A stretch of 51,291 nucleotides of DNA, taken from Acidobacteriota bacterium. Lineage in GTDB: Bacteria > Acidobacteriota > Terriglobia > Bryobacterales > UBA6623. Under the pieces are notes generated by a model. That model was not told the DNA's origin. It ran no database searches and saw only the letters and a list, made by a program, of their open reading frames with translations. Both the position numbers and the translations under genes were made by a program. Positions 43,726 through 51,291 of this stretch are shown piece after piece. The DNA lies in contig JAQBUE010000011.1 in assembly GCA_027624045.1 (NCBI GenBank), positions 1-51,291 of the forward strand, given 5' to 3'. Position 1 is the first letter of the stretch. Each line of letters starts with the position of its first letter.

Positions 43726-46380
43726 CTAGAAAGCTCCAGCGCGGTCCGTCGAATCCGAGCGAGGCGGGGAACCGGCCGCTGGTTCAACATCGCCGCGGGT
43801 CGGCCCGCCGGCTTCAGGAGCGCCGATCGCGAGCGCCACAGCGTTACTGCGTTTACCGCTCATCTGCAAGGCCACTTCAGCCCGCGGGGCGGTGAATGCT
43901 AACGGCGGGACCTCAAAGAATACACGGTAGAGCCCCGCCGCTCCTTCCACCGGTGTCATCGCCAACGGCGTGAACCTCTGGCCATTGATCAGGACGGCCA
44001 ATCCCGCTGGAACACCGTCCGCGTTCGCGGCCGCAACTCCGAGTCCCGTGGCAAGCAGGGCCAGCGGCTGTGATGATAGAATCGGCCGCTCATCGGAAAC
44101 AGCCTGGCCGGTTCCATCCAAGATGCCGAACACACCCGGCGAAACCTCCGCGATGCGAACCAGCATCGGCTCACTCTTGGCTACGCCGTTGTCCACTTGC
44201 AAGACCCCGCTCCCAATAGCGGCCGAGAACGGGATCTGAAGATTGATTTGGCCCTCAGCCGCGCTCAAGATGCGGCAAGGTTCGTCGTTGAGCGTCACCC
44301 TCACCGCCGACGCGTCCGGGCCTGCAAGGTTGCTCCCGAACAACGACGCCCACACTCCCGGAGAAAGATCCGCCGTCATCGTGGCGCTGTTCACCAGACT
44401 TCCGAATCGAACGGTTGGTCGCTTGTCCGTGTTCGCGGGAAAGTCATCTATGCGGAAAGCGTCGGCGCGGCTCATGATATTGAGTCCCGTCGCGACGCTC
44501 AACATGAAGGTTCCGGCCTGCGCCTCTGGCCGCACGGTTGCGACGGCCAGCAACTCCGTCGGACTGATAACACTGACTTCGCGCGTCACAATATCGCTTG
44601 TACCAAAGCCAACGATCGTTTCCCCGGAGATGAAGTTGGTGTTGTCCCCGAGAATGCGGACGACCACGTCGGAATCGATGCGGGCAAAGTCCGGCGATAC
44701 CTGCAAATTCGTCGGTGCTTGCGTCGGGAAATCAAGCGTCACGTTGCCGTCGGGCAAAGTGAATGCTGAACTCTGGCCATCCGAGTTGTACACGGTGACG
44801 ACGGCGCGGCGTCCCGGGGCGCCACCAACAGGAGGCTCGACCCAGATCTCGTTGTCAAACGGGAAGACAGCCACGGTCGTCGCGGGCAGTCCGTCGAAGT
44901 AGACTTGCGAGCGCGGTTCGAAACTGTCTCCTTGAACGCTCCAAACGAGGTTGCCATCGGCGTCCGCTTTTTGCGTGATCCAGTGGATGACCGGCGCCGG
45001 GCCGGCCGTGAAGCGAACAGCACTCGGCAATACGTAGACGTCATCAGCTGTGTGGAAAACAAGGTGTTTCGGCGTCAAACTCCCGAAACCCGGCAATCGA
45101 AAGTCGATTTGGACGAAGCGGGCGTCGAAGCCGTACGGACGCGGCCGGCGCACCTCGATATCCTCGCCGAGTACTTCGAGTTGAATGCCGCGGAGGCTAG
45201 CGGCGAGGTTCGGCCCCGTGGCGAGGATGAATCCGTTGGGACGGGTCACATCGAGAAAAGCCGGGTGAACGCCCGCCAGTCCGTTCCCTGGAAAGCTGAA
45301 GGTCGTGATGTTAAACAGCGCGGTGCTGGCCCGCGGTTGCACACGAAAGTCGTTGCCCTCGCTCACTCGGCCCGGGAGCACCTCGACCGGTTTTGATTCC
45401 GACGGTCGTTGCGAGCCTCCCAGAAACACCGTTGTAAACGGCCCACCCGCGGGTATGGCGGCCCCTGTCGCGTCGCGCGGCAAAACGATGTTGGCCGGTC
45501 CCAATCCATCCTGGGTAGCCGCGGGCAGCGGGTGTGTGTAGACGCGGTACTGCCCCGGGAAGAGCCCGTCGATACGATAGGCCCCGTCAGGGGCGGTGAG
45601 TGCGCTGACGACCAGATCTCCGCCTCCGATGGCCACCACCGACGCCGAATGAACCGGACGTCCCGCCGCCGTGAGAACGCGTCCCGTTAGACTCCCCGTC
45701 ACCTGCCGGAAGGTCGATGTCGGATAGAGGACCGAGAGCCCGGCGGCATCATCAAGGCCCAAGGGCAACGCGCGGGTGGTTGCGCGCGTGACGTCCGTGC
45801 TCATCACCGAGCTCGTGAGCGTGTGCTGCAAGCCCAGGGCGTGCCCGGTCTCGTGCAGCAAGCTCGTAAAGAAGAGTTCCGAAAAACTTGGGCGCCGCCG
45901 TGTACCCGACGTCAGGTCATTCGAAAGGATGACCTGGGAACGAATGATCGGGATGACGCCGCTGCGCGCATCGCCGCGCGTCACCGGTCCGCCCAGACCG
46001 ATCACCCCCGGCGGGAGTTCGGCAAAGATGATCTCACCCGCCGGACTCCGCGACACCATCGGTGCTTCGGCGATTCCGCCGAATTTCACCCGTAGCGCCG
46101 ACGTTGGCACGGCATCCCACACCGCCAGGGCTTGACGGACCTGGCTGATCAATGCTGCGTAACTGTCGTTCTCGGCGGTTCTAGGAGCCGTTCGGGAAAC
46201 GAAAAAATAAACGGTTTGATCCGTCAGCGCGTCGAGATCGAACTTCTCCACAACAGCTGCCGAGAGAGATTCCTCAGCCGGATAGTGGACAAAGTGCGAG
46301 TAGGCTCCGACGACCGCCAGAAACGGTCCGGCCAGAGCAACAACAAGCACAACACCGGCGCATCGGGCTCTGACCCTCAT
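43726..46380 (-). CDS. secreted matrixin-type metalloprotease with TIGR03437 domain
   Basis: An 884-residue secreted protein with an N-terminal export signal (about 1-26). A matrixin-like protease domain (about 40-225) has the metzincin zinc motif HETGHALGLQH (176-186) and a Met-turn (SSVMSTDVTR). A carboxypeptidase-regulatory-like beta domain follows (about 230-300, TGSLTGRVLTAAGRPVHSAS), then a long beta-rich stretch with IPT-like parts and a TIGR03437 domain (about 640-850). Zinc ligands and Glu are intact, so proteolytic activity is expected. The start overlaps the upstream gene by four bases. Confidence 0.88.
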   Translation of the reverse strand: MRVRARCAGVVLVVALAGPFLAVVGAYSHFVHYPAEESLSAAVVEKFDLDALTDQTVYFFVSRTAPRTAENDSYAALISQVRQALAVWDAVPTSALRVKFGGIAEAPMVSRSPAGEIIFAELPPGVIGLGGPVTRGDARSGVIPIIRSQVILSNDLTSGTRRRPSFSELFFTSLLHETGHALGLQHTLTSSVMSTDVTRATTRALPLGLDDAAGLSVLYPTSTFRQVTGSLTGRVLTAAGRPVHSASVVAIGGGDLVVSALTAPDGAYRIDGLFPGQYRVYTHPLPAATQDGLGPANIVLPRDATGAAIPAGGPFTTVFLGGSQRPSESKPVEVLPGRVSEGNDFRVQPRASTALFNITTFSFPGNGLAGVHPAFLDVTRPNGFILATGPNLAASLRGIQLEVLGEDIEVRRPRPYGFDARFVQIDFRLPGFGSLTPKHLVFHTADDVYVLPSAVRFTAGPAPVIHWITQKADADGNLVWSVQGDSFEPRSQVYFDGLPATTVAVFPFDNEIWVEPPVGGAPGRRAVVTVYNSDGQSSAFTLPDGNVTLDFPTQAPTNLQVSPDFARIDSDVVVRILGDNTNFISGETIVGFGTSDIVTREVSVISPTELLAVATVRPEAQAGTFMLSVATGLNIMSRADAFRIDDFPANTDKRPTVRFGSLVNSATMTADLSPGVWASLFGSNLAGPDASAVRVTLNDEPCRILSAAEGQINLQIPFSAAIGSGVLQVDNGVAKSEPMLVRIAEVSPGVFGILDGTGQAVSDERPILSSQPLALLATGLGVAAANADGVPAGLAVLINGQRFTPLAMTPVEGAAGLYRVFFEVPPLAFTAPRAEVALQMSGKRSNAVALAIGAPEAGGPTRGDVEPAAGSPPRSDSTDRAGAF

Positions 46381-46925
46381 GGCGCCTGCTGCTCTCCAGC
46401 GCCCAGTAGGCCGCGGATGCGCGCGATCAGCTCTCCGACCGGCATGCGGAGTCCGCCGTCCTTGACGGCCTCGCCGCTACCGGGAGCGATCACGAGATCG
46501 GGGCTCGGCTCGCGGACCGCGAAGCGATCGCTCCCCGTGGCGTCTCTGATTTCGATCAGCCCCTGAGTGAGGCCCGTAACCTGGGTCAGGCCGCTTGGCC
46601 CGCGCCATAGGAAGACAAGATACTCTTTGCCCGGTTCCAGCCGTGGTACGCCGCCGAAGCGCTGGCTAAGATCCCCAATCCGGCCTCCCGGCAGCGCGAT
46701 CTCGACTTCGCGGGTCGCCTCACCTTTGAGATTCTCAGCGATCCGAAATGTCGTGAAGGTGTAGATCAGCGGGCCGATCTGGGCGGCGCGGCTCTCACCA
46801 ACACTTCCGCGTACAATCGAAGTCGATTCGTGCGTCAGATCGTCGACCGACATCTGTTCGAGGGTCGCGGCCCGCGCCGAGAGCCAGGCGACAGCACATA
46901 AGACCAGTATCGATCGTGTCAACAT
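46377..46925 (-). CDS. small secreted protein coupled to the metalloprotease
   Basis: A 182-residue protein with a signal peptide (about 1-19, SARA) and no family I recognise. It has a beta-rich core (GSVGESRAAQIGPLIYTFTT, FRIAENLKGEATREVEIALP, RLEPGKEYLVFLWRG). I chose the ATG at 46925, which begins the signal peptide; a TTG at 46955 in frame adds 10 residues. Its stop overlaps the start of the matrixin gene (ATGA), so the two proteins are made together. It could be an inhibitor, chaperone or substrate of the protease, but nothing in the sequence decides. Confidence 0.7.
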   Translation of the reverse strand: MLTRSILVLCAVAWLSARAATLEQMSVDDLTHESTSIVRGSVGESRAAQIGPLIYTFTTFRIAENLKGEATREVEIALPGGRIGDLSQRFGGVPRLEPGKEYLVFLWRGPSGLTQVTGLTQGLIEIRDATGSDRFAVREPSPDLVIAPGSGEAVKDGGLRMPVGELIARIRGLLGAGEQQAP

Positions 46926-47123
46926 TCCGAAAGAGTATTCCTCGATAGCTGGCAAGCAACTGGGCCGCCAGTGCCTAACTCACTCTACCATCGAGACTTA
47001 GGACCTTCGATGGGTGCTGCGCGGTGGCGTCGTGACACAGTTCTGTTTCCCTCGGCCACACCTCGCGTCGATTTCGCCGGCGCGCCCCATACTTAGGTTT
47101 CCCCGCCGCGCCTGTTTCCACAT

Positions 47124-47152
47124 TTGACAGTTCTGCTACCGGCCCTTATTCT
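47124..47152 (+). promoter_or_regulatory. promoter of rpsT
   Basis: Consensus TTGACA (47124-47129), exactly 17 bases, then TATTCT (47147-47152). It lies 53 bases ahead of the S20 start and is one of the clearest promoters in the window. Confidence 0.65.
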
Positions 47153-47163
47153 GTGGAGGTGGA

Positions 47164-47200
47164 GTACACGTTCAATGGAGCGTGTGCTCATTTATTTTTT
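47164..47200 (+). promoter_or_regulatory. hairpin and U-rich leader of rpsT
   Basis: GTACACG (47164-47170) pairs with CGTGTGC (47181-47187, one G-U pair) around a 10-base loop and is followed by TCATTTATTTTTT, an attenuator-like shape, directly ahead of the rpsT start. There is no Shine-Dalgarno near the start at 47205. An in-frame ATG at 47175, inside the loop, has GGAG about 10 bases upstream. Confidence 0.4.
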
Positions 47201-47204
47201 ACCC

Positions 47205-47486
47205 ATGGCCAACACTAAATCCGCAATCAAGCGCGTTCGTCAGACCGAGCGAAAGACCGCTGTCAACCGCCACAACCGGGCGCGCCTTCGTACACAAGTC
47301 AAGACCCTGCAGGGCGACATCGAGAGCGGTAGCGGCGAAAACGCCCAGAAAAACCTGCCGGCTACCGTCAGCAGCATCGACCGCGCTGTGCAAAAGGGCG
47401 TCCTCACGAAGAATAAGGCGTCGCGCATGAAGTCCCGCTTGACCCGCAAGGTCAACGCGCTAGCGAAACCCGCCGCCTCCGCATAA
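47205..47486 (+). CDS. rpsT: 30S ribosomal protein S20
   Basis: A 93-residue basic helical protein with the universal S20 start MANTKSAIKRVRQTERKTAV and the end NALAKPAASA. It binds 16S rRNA in the body of the small subunit. I use the ATG at 47205 because it gives the conserved N-terminus; the frame continues upstream (10 more codons from 47175). The start has no ribosome binding site but follows a U-rich stretch. Confidence 0.95.
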   Translation: MANTKSAIKRVRQTERKTAVNRHNRARLRTQVKTLQGDIESGSGENAQKNLPATVSSIDRAVQKGVLTKNKASRMKSRLTRKVNALAKPAASA

Positions 47487-47490
47487 CCGG

Positions 47491-47505
47491 GTCCCTCATC
47501 GGGAC
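47491..47505. terminator. hairpin between convergent rpsT and holA
   Basis: GTCCC (47491-47495), loop TCATC, GGGAC (47501-47505), in the 25-base gap between the rpsT and holA stops. On the plus strand it is followed by GTTCTATC only. A possible bidirectional terminator. Confidence 0.4.
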
Positions 47506-47511
47506 GTTCTA

Positions 47512-48567
47512 TCAGGCCGTTAGCCGCACCACGAGTTGTTCGACGATGATGCGGTCGTCCGGGCGTTCGCGGCGCAGGTCTCGATCCGCCTTGAATAGTT
47601 CGATAAGAGCGCTTTCGAGTTCGTCAATCGTAAATTGCCGCGCCATGTCGAGTATCTGCCGCGCACGTGCCGGCCAGATCCGCATTCCTCTTTTCTGAAA
47701 GGCGCCGCTGACCTGATTTGGGTTCGTCAGGCGCTCCTCCTTCACGATCAGCGTCTGCCGAAATAGGCCCGCCAGCAGGTTAATCTGCATCGGCCAGTAT
47801 TCTCCCCCTTGCGCCAGGGTATCGAGAATGTCGAGCGCCCGGCCGCGGTCTTTGTGGGCGAGGGCATCAGAAAACTCATACATTCCGCTCTGGCGCGCTT
47901 CAGGCACAAGCAGCTCGATATCCTCACGAGTGACCTGCTTGCCGGGGCCGGCGTAAAGCGAAAGTTTTTCGAGATCATTGGAGATCCGCGCCAAATCGTT
48001 CGCAAGCATTTCGGCGAGCTCGGTCAAGACATCCGGCGCGATCGAGAGTCCAAGCCGTTTGGCGATACTTTGCGCTCCGGCAAGGGCATCACGTTCCGAC
48101 AACCGCTCAAGATCCACGCGTACCGGCACCGCGGCATAAAACTTGGCGACCCGTTCCAGCTTCGATTTATCGTCACGGCTCGACCAGTCATATCGCGCCG
48201 CTTCCAGCAGAATCGTGATGCCAGGCGTCGGATCGCTGAAGTAACGCGCCAGCTCGGGCGGCGGGACGGCTTTGGCTCCCGCGCCGCGAGGCAGCACGGC
48301 TTCCGCATGCCGCCCCACGATCAAACGCGGTCCGCCAAACAGCGACAGCGTTCGAGCATCGTCAATCAACTCCTCGATCGGGCTTTCCGTGAGATTGAAT
48401 TCAGTGACCGCTTTGGCGGAACCGTCTGCTCCATCCTGTTCACCCAACACGGCCTTCCGCAACGCCAGCCGGCAGCGGTCACGAAAATACTGCTCGTTGC
48501 CTAAGAATAGATAACCAGGTGCGGCGGCCGAGCGCCCCAGGTTCTGCAACATTTCACGAGGCTTCAT
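47512..48567 (-). CDS. holA: DNA polymerase III subunit delta
   Basis: A 351-residue HolA protein, the clamp-loader subunit that opens the beta clamp. The typical blocks are GYLFLGNEQYFRDRCRLALR (N-terminal), AEMLANDLARISNDLEKLSLY (AAA-like lid) and ALDILDTLAQGG. Length is normal. It starts 11 bases after lptE, in the order lptE-holA seen in many bacteria, and is the last gene of the run psd-pssA-lptE-holA. Confidence 0.92.
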   Translation of the reverse strand: MKPREMLQNLGRSAAAPGYLFLGNEQYFRDRCRLALRKAVLGEQDGADGSAKAVTEFNLTESPIEELIDDARTLSLFGGPRLIVGRHAEAVLPRGAGAKAVPPPELARYFSDPTPGITILLEAARYDWSSRDDKSKLERVAKFYAAVPVRVDLERLSERDALAGAQSIAKRLGLSIAPDVLTELAEMLANDLARISNDLEKLSLYAGPGKQVTREDIELLVPEARQSGMYEFSDALAHKDRGRALDILDTLAQGGEYWPMQINLLAGLFRQTLIVKEERLTNPNQVSGAFQKRGMRIWPARARQILDMARQFTIDELESALIELFKADRDLRRERPDDRIIVEQLVVRLTA

Positions 48568-48578
48568 GGCTTTGTCTG

Positions 48579-49124
48579 TTAGAACTTTTCGAGCACCGCG
48601 GAAACCAGATTGCGCGCGGCTGCCTCGCTCGTCCGCATCAGCGCCGACTCACGCTCCTCAAAATAGGAGTTCGGATCGGTGCTGACTTCGTATCGCTCGC
48701 GATGTTCCAGGTTCGGATTTTCGTAAAGCACTTCGCCAGTCTTGCGGTCTCGCAACAAGACGCGAATCTGCGTGATCGTCGAGATACTAGTGGCGCGGCC
48801 CGTTTGCGGGTCAAAAACAGCCGGAAAGACCAGTACATTCACCACGGCGCCCGTCAGAACCGCGTCTCCCAGCGCCTCATCAGCCACCACGCGGTAGCGA
48901 GTCCGGCTGATGAATTCGCGCGTGACGGCCCGCGTTAAGTGCTGTTCCACCTTGAACTCCACGGTTTCGTTCTTGAAGGGCGGGATCGCGATGACGCCGA
49001 TCGTATCCGGCAGCGCGTTCGCGCGCCCCGCGATCTGATAGCCACAGGAACTCGCCGCCCCCAGCAGGGCAAGCAGCACGACAACGGCCGCGTAGGCTGG
49101 CCGGGCTGAAGCAAAGCCACCCAT
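48579..49124 (-). CDS. lptE: LptE-like LPS-assembly lipoprotein
   Basis: A 181-residue lipoprotein with a signal peptide and acylated Cys27 (AASSC). CGYQIAGRANALPDTIGVIA and FKNETVEFKVEQHLTRAVTRE match the LptE/RlpB family. LptE plugs the outer-membrane translocon LptD. The position directly before holA is typical. pssA ends 12 bases upstream, so it is cotranscribed. Confidence 0.88.
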   Translation of the reverse strand: MGGFASARPAYAAVVVLLALLGAASSCGYQIAGRANALPDTIGVIAIPPFKNETVEFKVEQHLTRAVTREFISRTRYRVVADEALGDAVLTGAVVNVLVFPAVFDPQTGRATSISTITQIRVLLRDRKTGEVLYENPNLEHRERYEVSTDPNSYFEERESALMRTSEAAARNLVSAVLEKF

Positions 49125-49136
49125 CGGCCTGGCCGC

Positions 49137-50030
49137 TTATACCTCGCCTGAGATCGATTCCGATTTGGAGGGCCGCGAAGTTTCCTGTTCGCGCCGCGCC
49201 CGCCGTGCCCGGAATCGCAGCAGACCGCCGATGCGCGTTACGATGCCACTCGCGACGAACGCCGTTGCGATGGCCAGCAGCATCGGCTCTGAAAAGTTCC
49301 AAATCAGAAAAATCAGCGTTGCAAAGAAGATCACCATCACAAGCGATGGTATCTGCAGCACACTGATGTCCTTGAGGCTCGTGTAGCGCCAGGTCGAAAC
49401 CAACAGAAACGCGAGCAGGCCGATCAACAGCAGCCAGAGTACTCCCAGCGGCCACCAGTTTTGAATCGGATAGCCGCCCTGGAAGTGGACAATCGCCGCC
49501 AGCATGCCCGCTGCCGGAGGAATCGGCAGACCTACGAAATATTTGCGCCCCGGCCGGCCGGGATTCTTCGGCCGCGGGTTTTTCTGAACGTTGAACCGCG
49601 CCAAACGGGCCGCGCCACAGGTCACGTAAAGGAATGTAAAAAGGTACCCGGCCGCCGGCAGGATATTCGACAGAAACGGGTGTCCGGCTAGTTCCGGAGG
49701 CCTGATCCCCCACGCAACCGCCAACATCGCCGGCGCTACACCGAACGTGATCACATCCGCCAGAGAATCGATCTCGCGCCCGAAGTCGCTCACCGCGTTC
49801 GTCAACCGCGCGACGCGTCCATCCAAGCCATCCGTGAAGACGCCCACACCAATCGCCAGCGCGGCGTGATTATAGAGGCGGGCAGCCTCATCAAGCTGAT
49901 CCGGGGGAAGAGACAACGCCTGCACCGTCTTCATCAGGCAGTAGTAACCGCAGAAGAGCGTTCCGATGGTAAAAATCGTCGGCAACGCATACGGAGTCCG
50001 GCCCTTGACAGCTTCGCTATTGAATTTCAT
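49137..50030 (-). CDS. pssA: CDP-diacylglycerol-serine O-phosphatidyltransferase
   Basis: A 297-residue membrane enzyme that makes phosphatidylserine. The CDP-alcohol transferase signature D-G-x2-A-R-x8-G-x3-D-x3-D is complete at residues 70-92 (DGRVAR...G84...D88...D92). Several hydrophobic helices follow. The ATG at 50030 overlaps the psd stop by three bases (ATGA); the open frame extends upstream into psd without support. Confidence 0.94.
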   Translation of the reverse strand: MKFNSEAVKGRTPYALPTIFTIGTLFCGYYCLMKTVQALSLPPDQLDEAARLYNHAALAIGVGVFTDGLDGRVARLTNAVSDFGREIDSLADVITFGVAPAMLAVAWGIRPPELAGHPFLSNILPAAGYLFTFLYVTCGAARLARFNVQKNPRPKNPGRPGRKYFVGLPIPPAAGMLAAIVHFQGGYPIQNWWPLGVLWLLLIGLLAFLLVSTWRYTSLKDISVLQIPSLVMVIFFATLIFLIWNFSEPMLLAIATAFVASGIVTRIGGLLRFRARRARREQETSRPSKSESISGEV

Positions 50031-50650
50031 CCCGCAGGCCCCTTTCTCCGTGCGATCACCGAGCTTCCACCACGAACCCGGTCCCCTTCCTTGACCGCCA
50101 GTTCCCATTCCGGTCCGAAAAACACGTCGGTTCGCGAGCCGAACTTAATCAGCCCGAAGCGCTCGCCTTTTTCGACCGAGTCGCCAATTTCCTTGTCGCA
50201 AACGATGCGCCGTGCAATCAGACCCGCGATCTGCCTCACAATCACCCGGCTCCCCCCACCTTCGATGGCAACCGTGTTCTGCTCGTTTTCCGCCGAAGCG
50301 TCCTCGCGATGCGCCATGTGGAAACGGCCCGACTTATACTCTTTCGCCGTAACCCGGCCGGCGATCGGAACACGGTTGATGTGCACGTCAAAAATATTGA
50401 GAAAAATGCTCACGCGCCGCGTGTTATCGTCGCAGTCCCTGACGTGGACAATGCGGCCGTCCGCCGGAGATACCGCCACCGGTCCGTCCGGGATCGTGCG
50501 CTCCGGATCGCGGAAAAAGTAGAGACAGAAACAGGCCGACAGGAAGAACGGAAGCGACCAGGCTGCCGCAAAAAGACTCGCCACCAGCAGACCAGCCGCG
50601 GAGAATGCCACGGCGTAGTAAAGACCGTCCTTCACGACAAAAGAGCGCAT
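50027..50650 (-). CDS. psd: phosphatidylserine decarboxylase (short form)
   Basis: A 207-residue PSD-A-type proenzyme. Two N-terminal hydrophobic segments (about 13-45) are followed by PADGRIVHV, FLNIFDVHINRVPIAG and the self-cleavage site FGSRTD (Gly171-Ser172), where Ser172 becomes the pyruvoyl group. It turns phosphatidylserine into phosphatidylethanolamine. It is the first gene of the psd-pssA pair, which are translationally coupled. Confidence 0.94.
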   Translation of the reverse strand: MRSFVVKDGLYYAVAFSAAGLLVASLFAAAWSLPFFLSACFCLYFFRDPERTIPDGPVAVSPADGRIVHVRDCDDNTRRVSIFLNIFDVHINRVPIAGRVTAKEYKSGRFHMAHREDASAENEQNTVAIEGGGSRVIVRQIAGLIARRIVCDKEIGDSVEKGERFGLIKFGSRTDVFFGPEWELAVKEGDRVRGGSSVIARRKGPAG

Positions 50651-50738
50651 TGGCGAAACCGCATTATACCAGTCGCCTGAGGATCTCCAGGCGCCGGGCC
50701 GCCACCAACGGGGCTTTCAAAGCCTCCCGAAAACCAGC

Positions 50739-50778
50739 CGATGCGCCAGCCGGGCAGTCTTGCCCGGCTGGCGCGTCG
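50739..50778 (-). terminator. 18-bp hairpin behind the YdcH gene
   Basis: GCGCCAGCCGGGCA (50743-50756) pairs perfectly with TGCCCGGCTGGCGC (50761-50774) around the loop GTCT. Four more pairs (one G-U) extend it to 50739-50778. On the minus strand it is followed at once by GCTGGTTTTC. It lies between the YdcH stop and psd, so it should end the YdcH message. Confidence 0.7.
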
Positions 50779-50800
50779 TACAAACTGGCTTGCCGGCAAA

Positions 50801-51034
50801 CTAGCTTGCTTGCGCCTCGTGCTCGCGCAGCATGGCGTACATGCGGTCTTTGGCTAGCAACTTGAGCTTCTTCAACTGATGCTCCTCAACTTCCTCTTCC
50901 GTGGTCAGGTGGACACGTGAACCGAGATCGTCGAGACGGTCATCGTACTGCGTGTGTTCTTCCACGAGAGTCCGATATTCCTCGTTCGTTTCCATCAGCC
51001 GAGCAGAAGCACTGCTTTCAGCAATCGTTCCCAT
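50801..51034 (-). CDS. YdcH/DUF465 family protein
   Basis: A 77-residue helical protein of the DUF465 family (SARLMETNEEYRTLVEEHTQ, DDRLDDLGSR, EEEVEEHQLKKLKLLAKDRM). AAGGAG six bases before the ATG at 51034 makes this the start; ATG 51049 would remove the ribosome binding site. The family function is not established. A strong hairpin follows the gene. Confidence 0.85.
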   Translation of the reverse strand: MGTIAESSASARLMETNEEYRTLVEEHTQYDDRLDDLGSRVHLTTEEEVEEHQLKKLKLLAKDRMYAMLREHEAQAS

Positions 51035-51145
51035 ATCAAGCTCCTTCATTAGCAAAGAGGCGCGCGCCGTACCCAAGAGCTGACAACCACTTCCCGCTCC
51101 GACGCGCGCCGCCGGAACGAGGCTAACTCGTTCCACGACCACACC

Positions 51146-51291
51146 TTACCAGATGTTTCCAAAGAATTTCAATTTGACTCGCAGCCCCACCGGATGCTCG
51201 CCGGCGTCGCCAAATTCCAGCTCTGATAGCATTTTCCAATCCAAGAATGATCCTGAAATGCGGTAGGTCGAGGCCGGGGACGAAATAGGGT
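51146..51291 (-). CDS. 3' end of a probable outer-membrane beta-barrel protein, cut by the window edge
   Basis: The last 47 residues read YRISGSFLDWKMLSELEFGD, then EHPVGLRVKLKFFGNIW and a stop at 51146-51148. Alternating hydrophobic residues and an aromatic end fit the last strands of an outer-membrane barrel (LptD- or TonB-receptor-like). The main part of the gene is outside. Confidence 0.4.
   Translation of the reverse strand, partial: PISSPASTYRISGSFLDWKMLSELEFGDAGEHPVGLRVKLKFFGNIW

Noticed and set aside
1..51291. CRISPR arrays, tRNA or rRNA genes
   Set aside because: No regularly spaced repeats, no cloverleaf-like sequences and no rRNA segments were recognised.

Overview
The window most likely comes from an acidobacterium of the Solibacter/Bryobacter type (Acidobacteriota, Bryobacterales). 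The main reason is the C-terminal domain TIGR03437, typical of Solibacter-like secreted proteins, which I recognise in two large proteins (13.5-16.5 kb and 43.7-46.4 kb). The secreted ceramidase-like, ThuA, CRTAC1 (ASPIC/UnbV), PQQ-dehydrogenase/cytochrome and mandelate-racemase-like proteins fit the same group. No rRNA, tRNA, CRISPR array, transposase or phage gene was recognised.

Layout. 0-5.4 kb: a PilZ protein, a membrane PAS-GGDEF-EAL protein with both catalytic motifs intact, an SMP-30-like lactonase and RmuC. 5.4-10 kb: a small NqrM-like cysteine protein, a secreted ceramidase-like protein and a Tat-lipoprotein hydrolase behind a good promoter with two direct repeats, then an opposing pair made of a TPR protein and a membrane-anchored HEAT/lipoyl-like protein. 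10-17 kb: a nitronate monooxygenase, three consecutive TadE/TadG-like genes, and a large secreted DUF11/PKD/TIGR03437 protein whose gene is frameshifted near its end. 17.4-27.7 kb: a PQQ sugar dehydrogenase fused to a c-type cytochrome, pyruvate carboxylase, a mycoredoxin-like glutaredoxin with thioredoxin reductase, a Dabb protein, an AtuA-family protein, and an overlapping GNAT/Fe-S-cluster-type pair. 27.7-29.7 kb: a di-haem peroxidase and a ThuA protein.

29.8-34.5 kb is an accessory strip of small defence or addiction modules: two paralogous antitoxins (PF09720 type), each followed by a broken ParE toxin; a decayed DUF4160 gene with an intact DUF2442 partner; an intact MntA/HepT (nucleotidyltransferase/HEPN) pair; an orphan antitoxin; and an intact hicBA pair. 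The remnant of a Gfo/Idh/MocA oxidoreductase abuts the DUF4160 remnant, which suggests a modular insertion that truncated a housekeeping-type gene.

34.7-37.4 kb: two enolase-superfamily (sugar-acid dehydratase-like) genes and a 59-residue membrane protein. 37.4-46.9 kb, minus strand: a large secreted protein with a HENDNEG motif and two C-terminal repeats, a CRTAC1 lipoprotein translationally coupled to an S41 protease, and a matrixin-type metalloprotease coupled to a small secreted protein. 47-51.3 kb is conserved core: rpsT with its own promoter, the convergent run psd-pssA-lptE-holA, a YdcH/DUF465 protein with a strong hairpin behind it, and the 3' end of a probable outer-membrane protein.

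Three frameshifts (about 13819, 30173 and 32095) would each be repaired by one base, two of them in runs of four G or C. They may be true decay or assembly errors; raw reads would decide. I found no clearly new multi-gene system. The best candidates for new biology are the HEAT/lipoyl-TPR pair, the HENDNEG protein, and the metalloprotease pair.
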